Positions 1 to 12,303 are shown, counted from the stretch's first letter. The stretch: 64,000 nt of DNA from Candidatus Saccharimonadota bacterium (GCA_905372835.1 CAJPQK010000001.1:1-64000); one strand, 5' to 3'. Translations and numbers: made by a program. The notes: generated by a model from the letters alone, not told the origin.

Positions 1-230
1 ATCAAACTCTCCGTTAAAAATCTACTTTGTATCAAAGTATTAAGGCTCTACAAAATATAAACTGACGATGATATTGCACAATCAAATTGTTAAAGTTCGA
101 TAGACTGGCCAAAAATCCTCACGTAACTTGATCATTACAGATTGTAATTGTCGTTTCGCTCGCATCCCCACGACCAGACTGATACTTATCATACATCATC
201 AACCAACCTTTGGTCAATACTATTTTGTAA
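1..230. other. Left-edge intergenic sequence
   Basis: AT-rich sequence downstream of the gyrB-gyrA-DUF212 operon. I see no credible coding frame, tRNA or strong hairpin followed by a T run. Short frames here read through the complement of the DUF212 gene and are not supported. Confidence 0.5.
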
Positions 231-662
231 TTATTTTGTTGCGAAAAAGACAACAAGCGAGACAAACAATCCTATTGTTGCACCCACAGCAACCTCAACA
301 GGGGTGTGGCCATGTGCAACACGGATGCGAGACAAAGAACTTTTTTGCTCATCCAACAACTGATTTAGCGTATCTCCCTGTTGTCCAGAGGAAAATCTCA
401 CCATCATAGCATCATATAGAATGATCATGGTCACCCACAGAACGATAGCAAATTGCACCGTATCAACACCATCATACAATGCGACAATAGTAGCTAACGA
501 AACGACCGTTGCAGCGTGAGCGCTTGGCATACCCCCAGACAACAATAGAGGTGATTTTGGATTCTTACTAAATACTCGGCGATTTCTACCCATCAAGCGA
601 AAGATATGCTTTAAGCCCTGAGCCAATGCCCATGCCAACAAAGGCACTAGCAAATATTTCAT
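231..662 (-). CDS. Divergent PAP2-family (DUF212) membrane protein
   Basis: 143 aa, the usual length for the DUF212/YuiD-like family, a divergent relative of PAP2 acid phosphatases. Seen: an N-terminal hydrophobic segment, the family signature GGMPSAHAA around residues 43-51, a membrane segment near residues 70-90, an HGHTPVEV motif near residue 117 and a C-terminal membrane segment. The substrate of this family is not established; a lipid-phosphate phosphatase role is only inferred from the PAP2 relationship. The ATG overlaps the TGA of gyrA (ATGA), so it is probably translated by coupling as the last gene of the gyrase operon. Confidence 0.85.
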   Translation of the reverse strand: MKYLLVPLLAWALAQGLKHIFRLMGRNRRVFSKNPKSPLLLSGGMPSAHAATVVSLATIVALYDGVDTVQFAIVLWVTMIILYDAMMVRFSSGQQGDTLNQLLDEQKSSLSRIRVAHGHTPVEVAVGATIGLFVSLVVFFATK

Positions 663-3184
663 TTAGTGTCCTCTTCGGAAGACCGCTCTTCCATTAAGCC
701 TATAGAAGATACCGCATCATTATCACCCAGTCGCATAATAGTGACACCTTGAGTCGTGCGGCCTAGTAGCTTAATGTCTTTGAGGCTAATACGAATCGTT
801 TGTCCATTTTGTGATACCAAGATAGCGTCCGTCATAGTTGGATCGATCGTCTGAACTGATATAATTGGGCCCGTCTTTGCTGCCACAATCGCCGCTTTAA
901 TGCCCACTCCGCCACGCTTGTGGCTTGGGAAGTTAGTTACTTTTGTACGCTTACCGAAGCCCTGTTCACTGATAACCAATAGTGTTTGGTCGTCACTCGT
1001 CACAATATCCATACCGACTACTCGGTCGTTTGGCCGCAGACGGACTCCACGGACTCCACGAGCAGCCCTACCCATTGGCCGCGCATCTTTTTCGTTAAAT
1101 CGAATCGCCTGACCAGCTGATGTTGAAATAATTACATCGCTTTCTCCATCAGTTTTCTTGATCCACTTCAGTTCATCACCATCATCCAGCTTTATGGCAA
1201 TCAAACCATTCGTACGGATATTAGCATAGTCACTGAGCGGAGTTTTCTTAACGGTACCATTTTTTGTAGCCATGAACAGATAACCGGCATCGCTAGCATT
1301 CTTTTCATGTTTAATGATGGCGGTAATTTTCTCTTCTGGTTGCATTTGCAGTAGATTAACAGCGGCCACACCCTTAGCACTAAGGCTAGCAGCTGGAACT
1401 TCATACGCCTTGAGCCGGAATACACGACCCTTATTAGTGAAGAACAGCAGATAGTCGTGCGTACTTGCTGGGATTATCTGAGCGATAATGTCTTCTTCCT
1501 TAGTGGTCATGCCGCGCTTACCCTTGCCGCCACGGTTCTGCTTACGATAGTCACTCGCCAGAGTTCGCTTGATATAATTCTCAGTTGTCAAAAGAACAAC
1601 AGCATCTTCCTCTGGAATTAACTCCTCGTCAGAGAACTTACCAAGCTCATGGTTGATAATTTTACTACGCCTCTCGTCACCATATTTCTCTTTCATTTCC
1701 AAGAGCTCAGTCTTGATGATGTTCAGAATCTCTTGCTCATCAGCCAAGATAGCTTCTAGTCGTGCAATTAGCTTCAAGAGCTCACGCAGTTCATTCTCAA
1801 CTGCTTCACGCTCAAGCCCAGTCAGGCGTCGCAGCTGCATTGCCAAGATAGCTTTGGCTTGAATCTCGCTCAGTCCGAACTTAGCACGCAAGTTCTTCTC
1901 TGCCTCATCCTGAGCTTTCGAAGCACGAATCGTCTTAATCACCTCGTCAATGTGATCCAGCGCAATCTTATAGCCCTCCAGAATATGTGCTCTTGCCTTG
2001 GCTTTTTTCAGCTCAAACTCAGTACGGCGGCGCACCACAGACTGGCGGTGTTTCACAAATTCGCTCAAAATATCGTGCAAGCCTAAAATCCGTGGCTGCA
2101 TAGTATTGACCAATGCCAGCATGTTGTAATTAAAACTCGTCTGGAGCGCTGTTAGTTTGTACAGCTGGTTCAATACTTTCTTTGGATATGCATCTTTTTT
2201 CAGCTCAATGACAATGCGGACCTTACCTCGAGAACTTTCATCGCGCAGGTCAGCCAGTTGTACTCGCTTTTCTTTATGCAATTCACCAATCTTTTCAATT
2301 AGTGTTGCTTTATTTACACCATATGGTATCTCAGTTACGACAATCTGGTGTCGGCCTCGTTTAGTCTCCTGGATCTCTGCCACCGCTCGCATCATCACAC
2401 TACCGCGACCAGTTGCATACGCCTGACGCATTGGCGCACCACCATAGACGATTGCCCCTGTCGGAAAGTCTGGACCTTTCACGTGTTGCAGCAGGTCATC
2501 AACCGTCGCCTCAGGATTATCAATCAGTTCAATCGTCGCATCAACCAACTCACCCAAGTTGTGCGTTGGGATACTCGTCGCCATACCGACAGCAATACCA
2601 ATCTGGCCGTTCAATAGCAAGTTCGGCAACTTTGCCGGCAGCACAATTGGCTCACGCTCTGAACCGTCAAAGTTATCCTTGAAATCAACCGTTTCCTTCT
2701 CGATATCAGTCAGTAATTCTTCAGCTGGTTTATCAAGTCGTGCCTCGGTATACCGGTGAGCAGCTGGTGGGTCTCCGTCCATTGAACCAAAGTTTCCCTG
2801 ACCTTGCACTAAGGTATAACGCATCGCCCAATCTTGCGCCAAACGAACCATGGAGTCATAGATGGCAGAGTCGCCATGTGGGTGATATTTACCCATCACA
2901 TCACCGATGATACGCGCTGATTTGACGAATTTTGCAGTACTACGGTTACCGTTTTGATTCATCGAATACAAAATACGGCGATGCACCGGCTTCAGACCGT
3001 CACGCACATCTGGCAATGCCCGGTCAACGATGACACTCATTGAATAGCGGAAGAAGTTATCCTGCATCACATTTTCGAGTCGACGTCGTTCCAAACCTGT
3101 TGACGTCTCCGTTACCATGTCTGGTGTTGCCTCAATTGGCTCATGTTCACTGGTTGGTTGCATCTGTTTATCCTGATCACTCAT
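659..3184 (-). CDS. gyrA: DNA gyrase subunit A
   Basis: 841 aa, normal length for GyrA. This is the breakage-reunion subunit of the A2B2 enzyme that introduces negative supercoils. Seen: the catalytic tyrosine in [10 protein letters not shown] at residue 145; the quinolone-resistance region [10 protein letters not shown] with Ser106 and Asp110, the wild-type-like residues at the E. coli 83/87 positions; and a GyrA box (QNRGGKG) near residue 550, which marks it as gyrase and not topoisomerase IV ParC. The beta-pinwheel C-terminal domain follows. The first ~30 residues are a polar extension. It lies 2 nt after gyrB and is cotranscribed with it. Confidence 0.97.
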   Translation of the reverse strand: MSDQDKQMQPTSEHEPIEATPDMVTETSTGLERRRLENVMQDNFFRYSMSVIVDRALPDVRDGLKPVHRRILYSMNQNGNRSTAKFVKSARIIGDVMGKYHPHGDSAIYDSMVRLAQDWAMRYTLVQGQGNFGSMDGDPPAAHRYTEARLDKPAEELLTDIEKETVDFKDNFDGSEREPIVLPAKLPNLLLNGQIGIAVGMATSIPTHNLGELVDATIELIDNPEATVDDLLQHVKGPDFPTGAIVYGGAPMRQAYATGRGSVMMRAVAEIQETKRGRHQIVVTEIPYGVNKATLIEKIGELHKEKRVQLADLRDESSRGKVRIVIELKKDAYPKKVLNQLYKLTALQTSFNYNMLALVNTMQPRILGLHDILSEFVKHRQSVVRRRTEFELKKAKARAHILEGYKIALDHIDEVIKTIRASKAQDEAEKNLRAKFGLSEIQAKAILAMQLRRLTGLEREAVENELRELLKLIARLEAILADEQEILNIIKTELLEMKEKYGDERRSKIINHELGKFSDEELIPEEDAVVLLTTENYIKRTLASDYRKQNRGGKGKRGMTTKEEDIIAQIIPASTHDYLLFFTNKGRVFRLKAYEVPAASLSAKGVAAVNLLQMQPEEKITAIIKHEKNASDAGYLFMATKNGTVKKTPLSDYANIRTNGLIAIKLDDGDELKWIKKTDGESDVIISTSAGQAIRFNEKDARPMGRAARGVRGVRLRPNDRVVGMDIVTSDDQTLLVISEQGFGKRTKVTNFPSHKRGGVGIKAAIVAAKTGPIISVQTIDPTMTDAILVSQNGQTIRISLKDIKLLGRTTQGVTIMRLGDNDAVSSIGLMEERSSEEDTK

Positions 3185-3186
3185 GA

Positions 3187-5196
<2,010 letters not shown>

Positions 5197-5209
5197 TTAC
5201 AACTCTCTC

Positions 5210-5238
5210 ATTATACCGCAAAAAAATTGTTCACTCAA
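5210..5238 (-). promoter_or_regulatory. gyrB operon promoter
   Basis: Minus-strand -35 TTGAGT (5233-5238), 17-nt spacer, -10 TATAAT (5210-5215). Transcription would start near 5203, leaving a ~40-nt leader with an SD before gyrB. Confidence 0.7.
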
Positions 5239-5327
5239 GTGCTTTACCTGAACATATTTCTTATGCTAAAATAGAGTAAATATTATCATAATAATAGATT
5301 ACATAAACATACAAGAACGGGGCAACC

Positions 5328-6932
5328 ATGTTTAGAAAAATAGTTTCTCACTTGCCATTTAGTCCATCACTTATCAATGAATTGGGCTTTTATGCAAAAA
5401 GGTTAAGTAAAGAGGAGGCTACTCGAAAATTAGGCTTAATTTTCACTGTTCTTGCGTTAATCGTACAATCATTAGTCGTATTCTCTCCTCCAGAGTCAGC
5501 AAATGCTGCAGACCCAAGCGATATGGTTCGAGGTGGCGTATGGAGTGGAAGCCAAATGATGAACCATTATGATGCTAACACCAACGATATCCGCTCATTG
5601 TTCAATACGATTGGCATTACCCGCGCAGAGCTATCAAATGCAACTCGCAACCTGCAGACTCTACACAGCCGTGACGGCAATTATTCTTGGGGGATGACCC
5701 CTCACTTTGGGTCAGCCCAAGGAGAAGGTTCCTATTCTGTCAAATCAGCCGGCAGCGGAATGCGTAATTTCTACTACCGGCCGCACCAGCTTTGGGGTAA
5801 TTTTACCTATACAGCCTACGTAGGCCATTCAGCTAAGTTCGGTTGGTTCGCAATCATGCGTAACTGCGGTAATCTCATCACGAAAAGCATCCCACCAGCA
5901 CCAACATGTCCTCCAGGACAAATCGGCACCTATCCAAACTGTTCAACACCTCCAGCCCCAATAGTCACCTGTAACGCGTTAGAGGTGAAACAAAGCGACA
6001 CCAATAAATATCAGTTCACTGCAAACACAAGTGCCGCTAACGGAGCTAAGATACAAAAGTACGTATTCAACGTCTACAGAGGTAGCTCTCTAGTAAAAAC
6101 CCTAGAAAGCACCAGCCCAAATGTAACATATCAGGAAAAGACCCCTGGATCATACAAAGTAACCGTAACGCTCAAAACCTCTCTAGGCGACCGCACCTCT
6201 GCCGGCTGTCAAAAGACATTTAATATAGCTGAGCCGGAAAGATGTCCACAAAACCCAACATTACTTAAAAATGACCCTCGCTGTCAGCCATGTGCAGGCA
6301 ATCCGACCTTATGGATAGAAGATAAACAGTGCTCTGCTGCCTTTATCCAACAAAAGAACGCCATAAACCTCACTCAGAGCAATATGGATGCTACTAAGAC
6401 CACCGCGAAAGCACATGATCGTATCACCTACCACCTAAAAGTCACCAATAAAGGCTTTGCGCCAGAAAAATATACGTTCACAGAGAATTTGGGCGATGTT
6501 CTGCAATATTCGTCTATCTTTGAATCAGGTGGCGGAACGTTCAAAGAGGACGCCAATAGCAACGGCGGAAAAACTGTTCTCCAGTGGCCAGAGGTAACCA
6601 TTAAACCTGGTGAAACCCAAGAACGCACGTTCACGATACAGATGGCTAGTAAAATATCCTCTATGAGCACTGGCACAAGTAACCCTGGATCATTTGACTG
6701 TAGGATGGACAACACCTTCGGCAATACCGTAAGTGTCAAAGTTGATTGTCCAAATGAAAAGAAAGTCGTCGAAACAGTGGCTACACAACTGCCCCGCACT
6801 GGTGCTGGCGAAAATATGCTGTTCGCAGGTCTAATCCTCTCCATTGTCACATTCTTCTACTTACGATCTAGACAGCTCAAGAAAGAAGTACGTATCATAC
6901 GACACACCTATAACTCAGTGGGCACAATTTAA
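5328..6932 (+). CDS. LPRTG-anchored surface protein with DUF11-like domain
   Basis: 534 aa, probably exported and covalently anchored. Seen: a long signal region with a hydrophobic stretch near residues 36-52 followed by an A-x-A-like site (ANAADPSD); a novel ~130-residue N domain rich in Gly, Tyr and Trp; a short Pro/Cys linker; a PKD-like beta domain (~215-300); a Cys-rich linker; a DUF11-like beta domain (~350-450); and a canonical sortase signal LPRTG near residue 488, followed by a hydrophobic helix and a basic tail. A class D/E-like sortase lies at 59.06 kb. The SD is weak (ACGGGGC). A likely role is host or surface adhesion; this is inference from the anchor. Confidence 0.8.
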   Translation: MFRKIVSHLPFSPSLINELGFYAKRLSKEEATRKLGLIFTVLALIVQSLVVFSPPESANAADPSDMVRGGVWSGSQMMNHYDANTNDIRSLFNTIGITRAELSNATRNLQTLHSRDGNYSWGMTPHFGSAQGEGSYSVKSAGSGMRNFYYRPHQLWGNFTYTAYVGHSAKFGWFAIMRNCGNLITKSIPPAPTCPPGQIGTYPNCSTPPAPIVTCNALEVKQSDTNKYQFTANTSAANGAKIQKYVFNVYRGSSLVKTLESTSPNVTYQEKTPGSYKVTVTLKTSLGDRTSAGCQKTFNIAEPERCPQNPTLLKNDPRCQPCAGNPTLWIEDKQCSAAFIQQKNAINLTQSNMDATKTTAKAHDRITYHLKVTNKGFAPEKYTFTENLGDVLQYSSIFESGGGTFKEDANSNGGKTVLQWPEVTIKPGETQERTFTIQMASKISSMSTGTSNPGSFDCRMDNTFGNTVSVKVDCPNEKKVVETVATQLPRTGAGENMLFAGLILSIVTFFYLRSRQLKKEVRIIRHTYNSVGTI

Positions 6933-6957
6933 ATAAATAAGGTTAAGCGTAGGAACA

Positions 6958-7530
6958 ATGAAAGAATCACTTAAATTCAACAACGAGGCCAAAACATCGC
7001 ATGAAGGTTTGAGCGAGCTGCGAGCAGAGACGCAAGATCGTGCGGCCGAAACCATCAAAAATCGAGTCGAAAACGAAAGCTCACCAGCAGAGAAGTCAGA
7101 AGCTGAAGCACGCGAACAGCTCGAAAAAGTCATCGAGAAGGCTGAATCTGAAGAGGTAAAGCAAGAAAAGAAGCAACCCGTAAAAGCCGAGCGCATCATA
7201 ACTAGGGAGGACCGTAAAGATAGCTTCAAAAAGACCATGGAGACAGTCCAGAGTCAGCTCCCTAAGTCTAGCCGAACTTTTAGTAAGGTCATTCATAACC
7301 CGACCGTCGAAAAGGTCAGTGAGGTTACGGGCAAAACAATCGCTCGACCAAATGCCATACTGTCTGGTTCGGTTGCGGCTTTTGTCTTAACCCTCGCCAT
7401 ATATACCCTAGCAAAAATAAACGGGTACCCTCTGTCAGGATTTGAAACAATTGCAGCATTCACCATCGGATGGATTGCTGGCATGTTGTTTGACTACATC
7501 CGCATAGGCATAAAAGGTAGTAGCAGCTAA
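6958..7530 (+). CDS. Coiled-coil protein with C-terminal membrane hairpin
   Basis: 190 aa, function unknown. Residues ~1-95 are highly charged (Glu/Lys/Ala/Arg) and predicted as coiled coil. Residues ~125-185 hold two hydrophobic segments separated by INGYPLSGFE, so the tail would sit in the membrane with the coil in the cytoplasm. An SD (AGGAACA) precedes the ATG, 25 nt after the LPRTG gene, so the two are probably cotranscribed. It faces the TraD-like ATPase operon. Confidence 0.7.
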   Translation: MKESLKFNNEAKTSHEGLSELRAETQDRAAETIKNRVENESSPAEKSEAEAREQLEKVIEKAESEEVKQEKKQPVKAERIITREDRKDSFKKTMETVQSQLPKSSRTFSKVIHNPTVEKVSEVTGKTIARPNAILSGSVAAFVLTLAIYTLAKINGYPLSGFETIAAFTIGWIAGMLFDYIRIGIKGSSS

Positions 7531-7539
7531 GCTACTACC
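7516..7539 (-). terminator. Terminator of the DUF87 ATPase operon
   Basis: Perfect 9-bp stem (GGTAGTAGC/GCTACTACC) with a 6-nt loop. On the minus strand it is followed by TTTTA. It overlaps the last codons of the plus-strand coiled-coil gene, so it may serve both convergent units. Confidence 0.6.
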
Positions 7540-7558
7540 AAACTTTAATATTCTTAGC

Positions 7559-10471
7559 CTATCGCAATTTTATTGATATTTCCCTATCCGAATCTTGATT
7601 ACCATCCCTGAGGTCAAGCCTATTGTTAGATGGTTTTGGCTGTACTGAGTCTAGCTCTTGTTGCATTCTCTCTTGGATGGATAAGTTCCCTTTATTAGCA
7701 GTCTCCGAAGACGGTATGGTGTTGGTAACCGGAGGTGTTGTCAGTATATCTACAGGAGCGCCAGGATTATCCTGAGGTGGCGGCAATACATTACCCGTCT
7801 GGGCGGTATTATCTAAGCTCTGCCCATTAGGGTTCACATTAGCGGTAGACATTGGTGTTGGTATCGTTACTGGCGTTGCAGGAGATAACGCGCCAGAGGC
7901 TTTTTGTGTTGGTACTGGCTGCGCACCGCCTATCTGCTTACGCTTCGACAACCACTCGTCTAGGAAAGACTTATTCTCCCGTAGCGCAGTAGGCTTAGGT
8001 GATACAGATCGTGCCTTCGGATCTGCCCTACCTAGCCTCTCAAATATTTCCTTTTCCACAACAGCACGTGGTCTACCGTATTTCGCAGAAGACAGCCTCA
8101 CCAATGCATCGCGCAACTGAGAGTTCTCCTGTCCCATCGGCGGTATCCAATTCATACTAAACGGTGCTGACGGAACATTGTTAATCATGACAGAGGTAAT
8201 TGATTGAAAGTTTGGCAACTTAGACAAATCGTCCACATCAAAGACTGGTTGAAACTTCTTGACCATCAACTCAGCGTCCGTCACACCAATACGCCCAGAA
8301 ATCACCGTACCAACGTTACCAATAATCGCTTCACGTATTTTATCTGTCAACTGGGTCATAAACTGGTTACCCATGATAAGACTCAGCTTATATTTACGAG
8401 CCTCGGACAGAATAGACTCAAAACTATCCGTAGCAAAGTTCTGAAACTCGTCAACATACAATGAAAAGTCAACTCGTTGGTCTTCTGGAGTGTCAGCCCG
8501 AGCCATCGCTGCAGCCTGAAACTTCATCACAAAGATAATACCTAACAGCTTAGAGTTTAGTTCTCCCATCTTACCCTTGGAAAGGTTGACTAGCAGAATC
8601 TTATTATTATCCATTATCTCCCGCAGGTTAAATCCAGACTTCGTTTGCCCAATAATATTACGCATTGCATCATTAGAGATAAATGGACCAAACTTCGCAA
8701 CAACCCAAGACACAACTTCACCAGCTTCGTTAGAGCGCTGGGACGCTGGAAACTCCTTCGTCCAGAAGTCAATCACCTGCGGATCGGTAACATATTTCAG
8801 CTTGCTCTTAACAAACTCTGGGTCTATGAGGCATTTTGGTATATCGATAAACGTTCCGCCTGCAGGGTCAGCCATCAACAACAGCGCACAGTTGCGGAAA
8901 ATGTGCTCCAAGCGAGGCCCAACAATTCCCGTATGCCCCGGGTCGTACAACCCATACAACATATTAATTGCTTCTTGCACCAAAAAGTCCTTCTGGTCTG
9001 GTGTATCAAACTCAAACATATTCAAACCAATAGGATTTGTCATGTCAGCCGGGTTAAAGTAGATAATATCTTCAACACGTTCTTTCGGCACTTTACCGAG
9101 AAGCGACTCTACCAAATCTCCATGAGGATCGATGAACGCAAAACCTCGACCATCCATCATGTCTTGGTATGCCATATTTTCTTGCAGGACAGACTTACCG
9201 ACACCAGTTTGACCAATAATGTATACGTGGCGGCGGCGGTCTTTTGTTCCAATACGAATAGGTTTTTTCACACCACGAAATTCGTTATAACCAATCAACA
9301 AGCCTTCATCCAAAACATCAGTAGGGCCATCAACCTGCTTGGACATCTGGCGTTTAACCTGAGATGTCGGTATTGATGAGGAACCAGGTAAATGAAACAA
9401 CGTTGCCATTTCTACACTGTTTAAAACATTATATTTTATCTGTTGTGGAAAAAACCTCATAATATAGGCTGTTGTAATTTCCTCTATATTACGAGTAACT
9501 GAGAACTTGAAGCCATTATTTCGTGGTGAATCAAACAACGCAAAAGCGGCAATAATATTCTTCAATAGAGACTGAGACCTCGCTGCAGTATTAGACGAAA
9601 CCACAACACGAATCAAAACTTCGTAGGCTGGGTACCTAGTCTTTTCACTTACGGCATCAACCTCTGCTTGTTCAAGCGAACTCAACGGTTTATTCTCTTC
9701 TTCTTTTCGCTTCTCATCATTTTCTTGTGGTGGTTTCCACAACGCTTCCAAAATATCCTTTGGGGCGATCAACGCACCAATGCCCGTCTTCTTCTTTTTA
9801 TGTTTTCGCAAATTATCAATGTGAAGCTCAGAAGCTTTAGCCCAGCCATCGTATGCTGGCCTGATAAGAAATTGGATACCAATTCCATCATCTTTTGATG
9901 CAGATGAGAGCGCGTTAAGGAGCGCCCGTGAGGCATCACGTTTTGATTCTTGATACGTTGCTATTGGATAAATGAAAGATTTACGCAAAGTAAATTCACC
10001 GCCTATCATACCAGACGTACGACCAATCTCACTAAAGATATTTACTTCGCTCATCTCTTCCAGTCGTGCCGATGGATAAGCTGCTATGATAGCTTGGCGA
10101 ATAACGTCGATTAATACTACAGGAACCACCGCATAATAATGAACCAGGCCACCAGTAGCGACGATCTCGAGAGATATGTGGCGCTGCCCATAGAACTTGC
10201 TTTTAAATCCTTTCGTAGCGGTACTGGAAATAATATTATACATAACCTGCGCCTGCGAGATTACCTCCTCGTTAAGGTCACGCTGGTCACGACTACCATT
10301 GTCTATATCCTCACTGGTCGGAGGCAAATGTATCAACAAGGGTACCATTTTTAGTCCGCGCTCATAATTCTTTGCTTCGCGCATAGCATTACGGTACAGT
10401 ATAAAAATCACTGATGTTCCAACAGCTATAATCCCTAATACCAGTAACCCTAAGATAAGAACTCCACCCAT
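7559..10471 (-). CDS. TraD/VirD4-like DUF87 ATPase (type IV secretion family)
   Basis: 970 aa. Hexameric DNA- or protein-translocating ATPase of the HerA/FtsK/TraG clan. Seen: an N-terminal membrane helix (~2-25); a ~300-residue N domain; Walker A GQTGVGKS near residue 419 followed by FIDPHGD; Walker B-like LYVDEFQNFA near residue 672; the coupling-protein sensor region GNQFMTQL; and a Pro/Gln/Ser/Thr-rich disordered tail (~830-970). Such proteins are common in CPR genomes and are annotated as conjugative transfer proteins; their real substrate there is unknown to me. No relaxase, VirB6 or VirB8 is seen here. It follows a small disordered protein by 9 nt. Confidence 0.85.
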   Translation of the reverse strand: MGGVLILGLLVLGIIAVGTSVIFILYRNAMREAKNYERGLKMVPLLIHLPPTSEDIDNGSRDQRDLNEEVISQAQVMYNIISSTATKGFKSKFYGQRHISLEIVATGGLVHYYAVVPVVLIDVIRQAIIAAYPSARLEEMSEVNIFSEIGRTSGMIGGEFTLRKSFIYPIATYQESKRDASRALLNALSSASKDDGIGIQFLIRPAYDGWAKASELHIDNLRKHKKKKTGIGALIAPKDILEALWKPPQENDEKRKEEENKPLSSLEQAEVDAVSEKTRYPAYEVLIRVVVSSNTAARSQSLLKNIIAAFALFDSPRNNGFKFSVTRNIEEITTAYIMRFFPQQIKYNVLNSVEMATLFHLPGSSSIPTSQVKRQMSKQVDGPTDVLDEGLLIGYNEFRGVKKPIRIGTKDRRRHVYIIGQTGVGKSVLQENMAYQDMMDGRGFAFIDPHGDLVESLLGKVPKERVEDIIYFNPADMTNPIGLNMFEFDTPDQKDFLVQEAINMLYGLYDPGHTGIVGPRLEHIFRNCALLLMADPAGGTFIDIPKCLIDPEFVKSKLKYVTDPQVIDFWTKEFPASQRSNEAGEVVSWVVAKFGPFISNDAMRNIIGQTKSGFNLREIMDNNKILLVNLSKGKMGELNSKLLGIIFVMKFQAAAMARADTPEDQRVDFSLYVDEFQNFATDSFESILSEARKYKLSLIMGNQFMTQLTDKIREAIIGNVGTVISGRIGVTDAELMVKKFQPVFDVDDLSKLPNFQSITSVMINNVPSAPFSMNWIPPMGQENSQLRDALVRLSSAKYGRPRAVVEKEIFERLGRADPKARSVSPKPTALRENKSFLDEWLSKRKQIGGAQPVPTQKASGALSPATPVTIPTPMSTANVNPNGQSLDNTAQTGNVLPPPQDNPGAPVDILTTPPVTNTIPSSETANKGNLSIQERMQQELDSVQPKPSNNRLDLRDGNQDSDREISIKLR

Positions 10472-10480
10472 TAATCCATC

Positions 10481-10909
10481 CTACTCATCAGACTGACCAA
10501 GAGTCTTATTATATCGTTTCTTCAGATAGTCTGCCTGTAGCTGAGCAATAACCCGCGCTCGTTCATGGGGATTACCCTCTGTTAGGGCAATTAAACTCTT
10601 TAGCTTATCAACCCACTCTTTCTCAATTAAATCATCGTCCCCTGCTATAGAAGGAACTCCTGCCATAACTGCATTATCGTCTGTCTGCGATGCCTGATTA
10701 CTAGCAGGATCCTGAGGGGTAGGCTGCGCCAAACTTGCTATATCAACGGCAGGCAGCACCGGCGTAGCAGGCGGTTGCTTCCCCTGCTCAACGGACTGTG
10801 TCCCATACTGTTCAAAACTTTTTTCTTGATTACCATATTGACGCTCTACATCAGGAGCTACAGGCGCTGATTCTGTCCTCGGTATTACTGGTGTCGTCTC
10901 AGGATTCAT
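10481..10909 (-). CDS. Small disordered protein, likely partner of the DUF87 ATPase
   Basis: 142 aa from the chosen ATG. The first ~95 residues are low-complexity Pro/Gln/Ala. The last ~45 form a compact charged helical segment (IEKEWVDKLKSLI ... YLKKRYNK). I do not recognise a named family. The start at 10909 is chosen because a perfect TATAAT (10916-10921) lies 6 nt upstream, implying a leaderless message; the in-frame TTG two codons upstream would fall at or before the transcription start. It lies directly upstream of the ATPase and is probably cotranscribed with it. Confidence 0.65.
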   Translation of the reverse strand: MNPETTPVIPRTESAPVAPDVERQYGNQEKSFEQYGTQSVEQGKQPPATPVLPAVDIASLAQPTPQDPASNQASQTDDNAVMAGVPSIAGDDDLIEKEWVDKLKSLIALTEGNPHERARVIAQLQADYLKKRYNKTLGQSDE

Positions 10910-10946
10910 ACTCAAATTATATCATGGTGTATACGAAAAGACCATG

Positions 10947-11318
10947 TTAGAACCTCTTATATACGTATAGACAAGCAATCACTTCAAAGATAATAACAAG
11001 ACAGATATCAAAAAGCTTAATGCCACCAATAGATTGGATTCCCAGCAGTATAACTGGAGCCAGAGCAAGCACGCTGGAAAAATAATACAGTTTTATATCC
11101 TGTCGACTTTTGCTACCATCTCTAGGCTTTGACACGTGTACCATAGAAAATAAGAACCTAAGTAAAATGTATAAGGCGCTAGTTAGCGCCACATATAGGG
11201 AAAATAAAAATAAAAGAACCCCAAAAGGACCTATGCCAGATGGAGTAGTCATATTTATAATCAACAATACCGTTAAGGTTGCGACGCAGCCAATTGTAAT
11301 AGCGATCTTCTGCTTCAT
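10947..11318 (-). CDS. Four-helix membrane protein, unknown function
   Basis: 123 aa with about four hydrophobic segments and a conserved-looking RDGSKSRQDIK loop near residues 68-78. No family recognised. The start MKQKIAI at 11318 is chosen because TATAAT (11326-11331) sits exactly 7 nt before this ATG, so transcription should begin at the start codon; the upstream in-frame ATG at 11342 precedes the -10 and cannot be on that transcript. It is the first gene of the minus-strand module that continues into the disordered protein and the ATPase. Confidence 0.65.
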   Translation of the reverse strand: MKQKIAITIGCVATLTVLLIINMTTPSGIGPFGVLLFLFSLYVALTSALYILLRFLFSMVHVSKPRDGSKSRQDIKLYYFSSVLALAPVILLGIQSIGGIKLFDICLVIIFEVIACLYVYKRF

Positions 11319-11349
11319 ATCACATATTATACACGAGGGCATAGCCCAA

Positions 11350-11645
11350 AAGAGCCCGAGCGATAACAGAAGCTGAACTACAAACGCTCCATCCGCCGCT
11401 TTAAAACAACTATTAGGGCGCGGGCATTGCGAGTCCGTCGTTATCGCTCAAGGCGACTGACCGCTCCTTATATAAGGAGCATGTCCTTGCGTGAAGTTCC
11501 TTCCACACATCCAGTATTCTCATTACCAATGCTTTGCAAAGATAAGGATAAACTGGATGTGTGTGTACTATCCACGCGCGCTCAACACCTATATTATTTG
11601 TAACTTGCGAATAATCACAAATAACTTCAGTGGAGCATCGGCGGC
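11350..11645. ncRNA. Candidate structured RNA with several strong hairpins
   Basis: No protein gene fits, but pairing is dense. Seen: GAGCGATAAC (11358-11367) with its exact complement at 11440-11449, an 18-nt perfect palindrome (11463-11480), a 12-bp stem between 11504-11515 and 11552-11563 enclosing CTTTGCAAAG (11532-11541), and an 8-bp stem between 11594-11601 and 11617-11624. GC content looks higher than in the AT-rich flank to the right. The strand is unresolved. It matches no RNA family I can name; it lacks the SRP, 6S and RNase P signatures. Confidence 0.45.
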
Positions 11646-11659
11646 ACCATGACTAAAAT

Positions 11660-12300
11660 ACAATAATCATATATAGACTATGTGCTTTTCAGCTTCATGT
11701 TGCAGCCGTTCCCTACACCAAAGCAATATTTAGTGTTAAGCGATATTCTAAAGTTGGTTATTTTAATGTACTTTTTTGCTTTGTTTGTTTTTCGAAAGCT
11801 TATGTGATTATACTAGCATCTATTTCAAAATAAATCAAGCACTCTTTCTGAAAAAATTGTTGTAATAAGCACCTATTTCAATATTCCTGACGGTATTCTA
11901 ATCTGTAAAAATAATGCTAAAATAACGATATATAAAAAGTGAATATTACAACAAAATGATCCATTGAGAACCATTACTACCAAAGGTGTGTCCATCTAAA
12001 CACCATCACATAACGGCTAGCTTGTGCCCCATACGACAGCAAGAATTAGTAGATACAGTATAATCCAGCTGCTGATTTCTTTAAAAATATTTAAGCAAAA
12101 AATACATTACATAATTACCTTGAGGCTATTTATCATTTATCCATCACACACGATCATGCATTTACAAAAAGCTAGCTTAACCAATATTCCACATCCCGTA
12201 CGCTTTTGTAATGATCATATATAGCGCTCCGAGACAACAAAAGAAAAAAGCTACTGCACTAGGTTCTCACACCGCACCGGTAACTACTTGACGGTCAGCA
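11660..12300. other. AT-rich gap without a recognisable gene
   Basis: Long AT-rich stretch. The one short open frame (12024-12224) has no SD, no close promoter and an implausible composition. I see no tRNA or repeat array. The right end leads into the terminator at 12304-12338, so a short plus-strand RNA could end there. Confidence 0.5.
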
Positions 12301-12303
12301 GTG

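Noticed and set aside
8204..9376. Open frames opposite the DUF87 ATPase, including one of 243 codons
   Set aside because: They mirror the codons of a long gene with clear Walker motifs and have no SD or family signature.
11350..11645. Insertion-sequence ends or MITE explaining the inverted repeats
   Set aside because: No transposase, no terminal inverted repeat pair enclosing the region, and no second copy elsewhere in the window.
11350..11645. SRP (4.5S) RNA
   Set aside because: The conserved GGAAGCAGC-type S-domain loop is absent on both strands here and was not noticed in any other intergenic gap.
12024..12224. Short open frame of 66 codons in the RNA-rich gap
   Set aside because: No SD, no -10 at leaderless distance, odd His/Ile-rich composition and low-complexity flanks.
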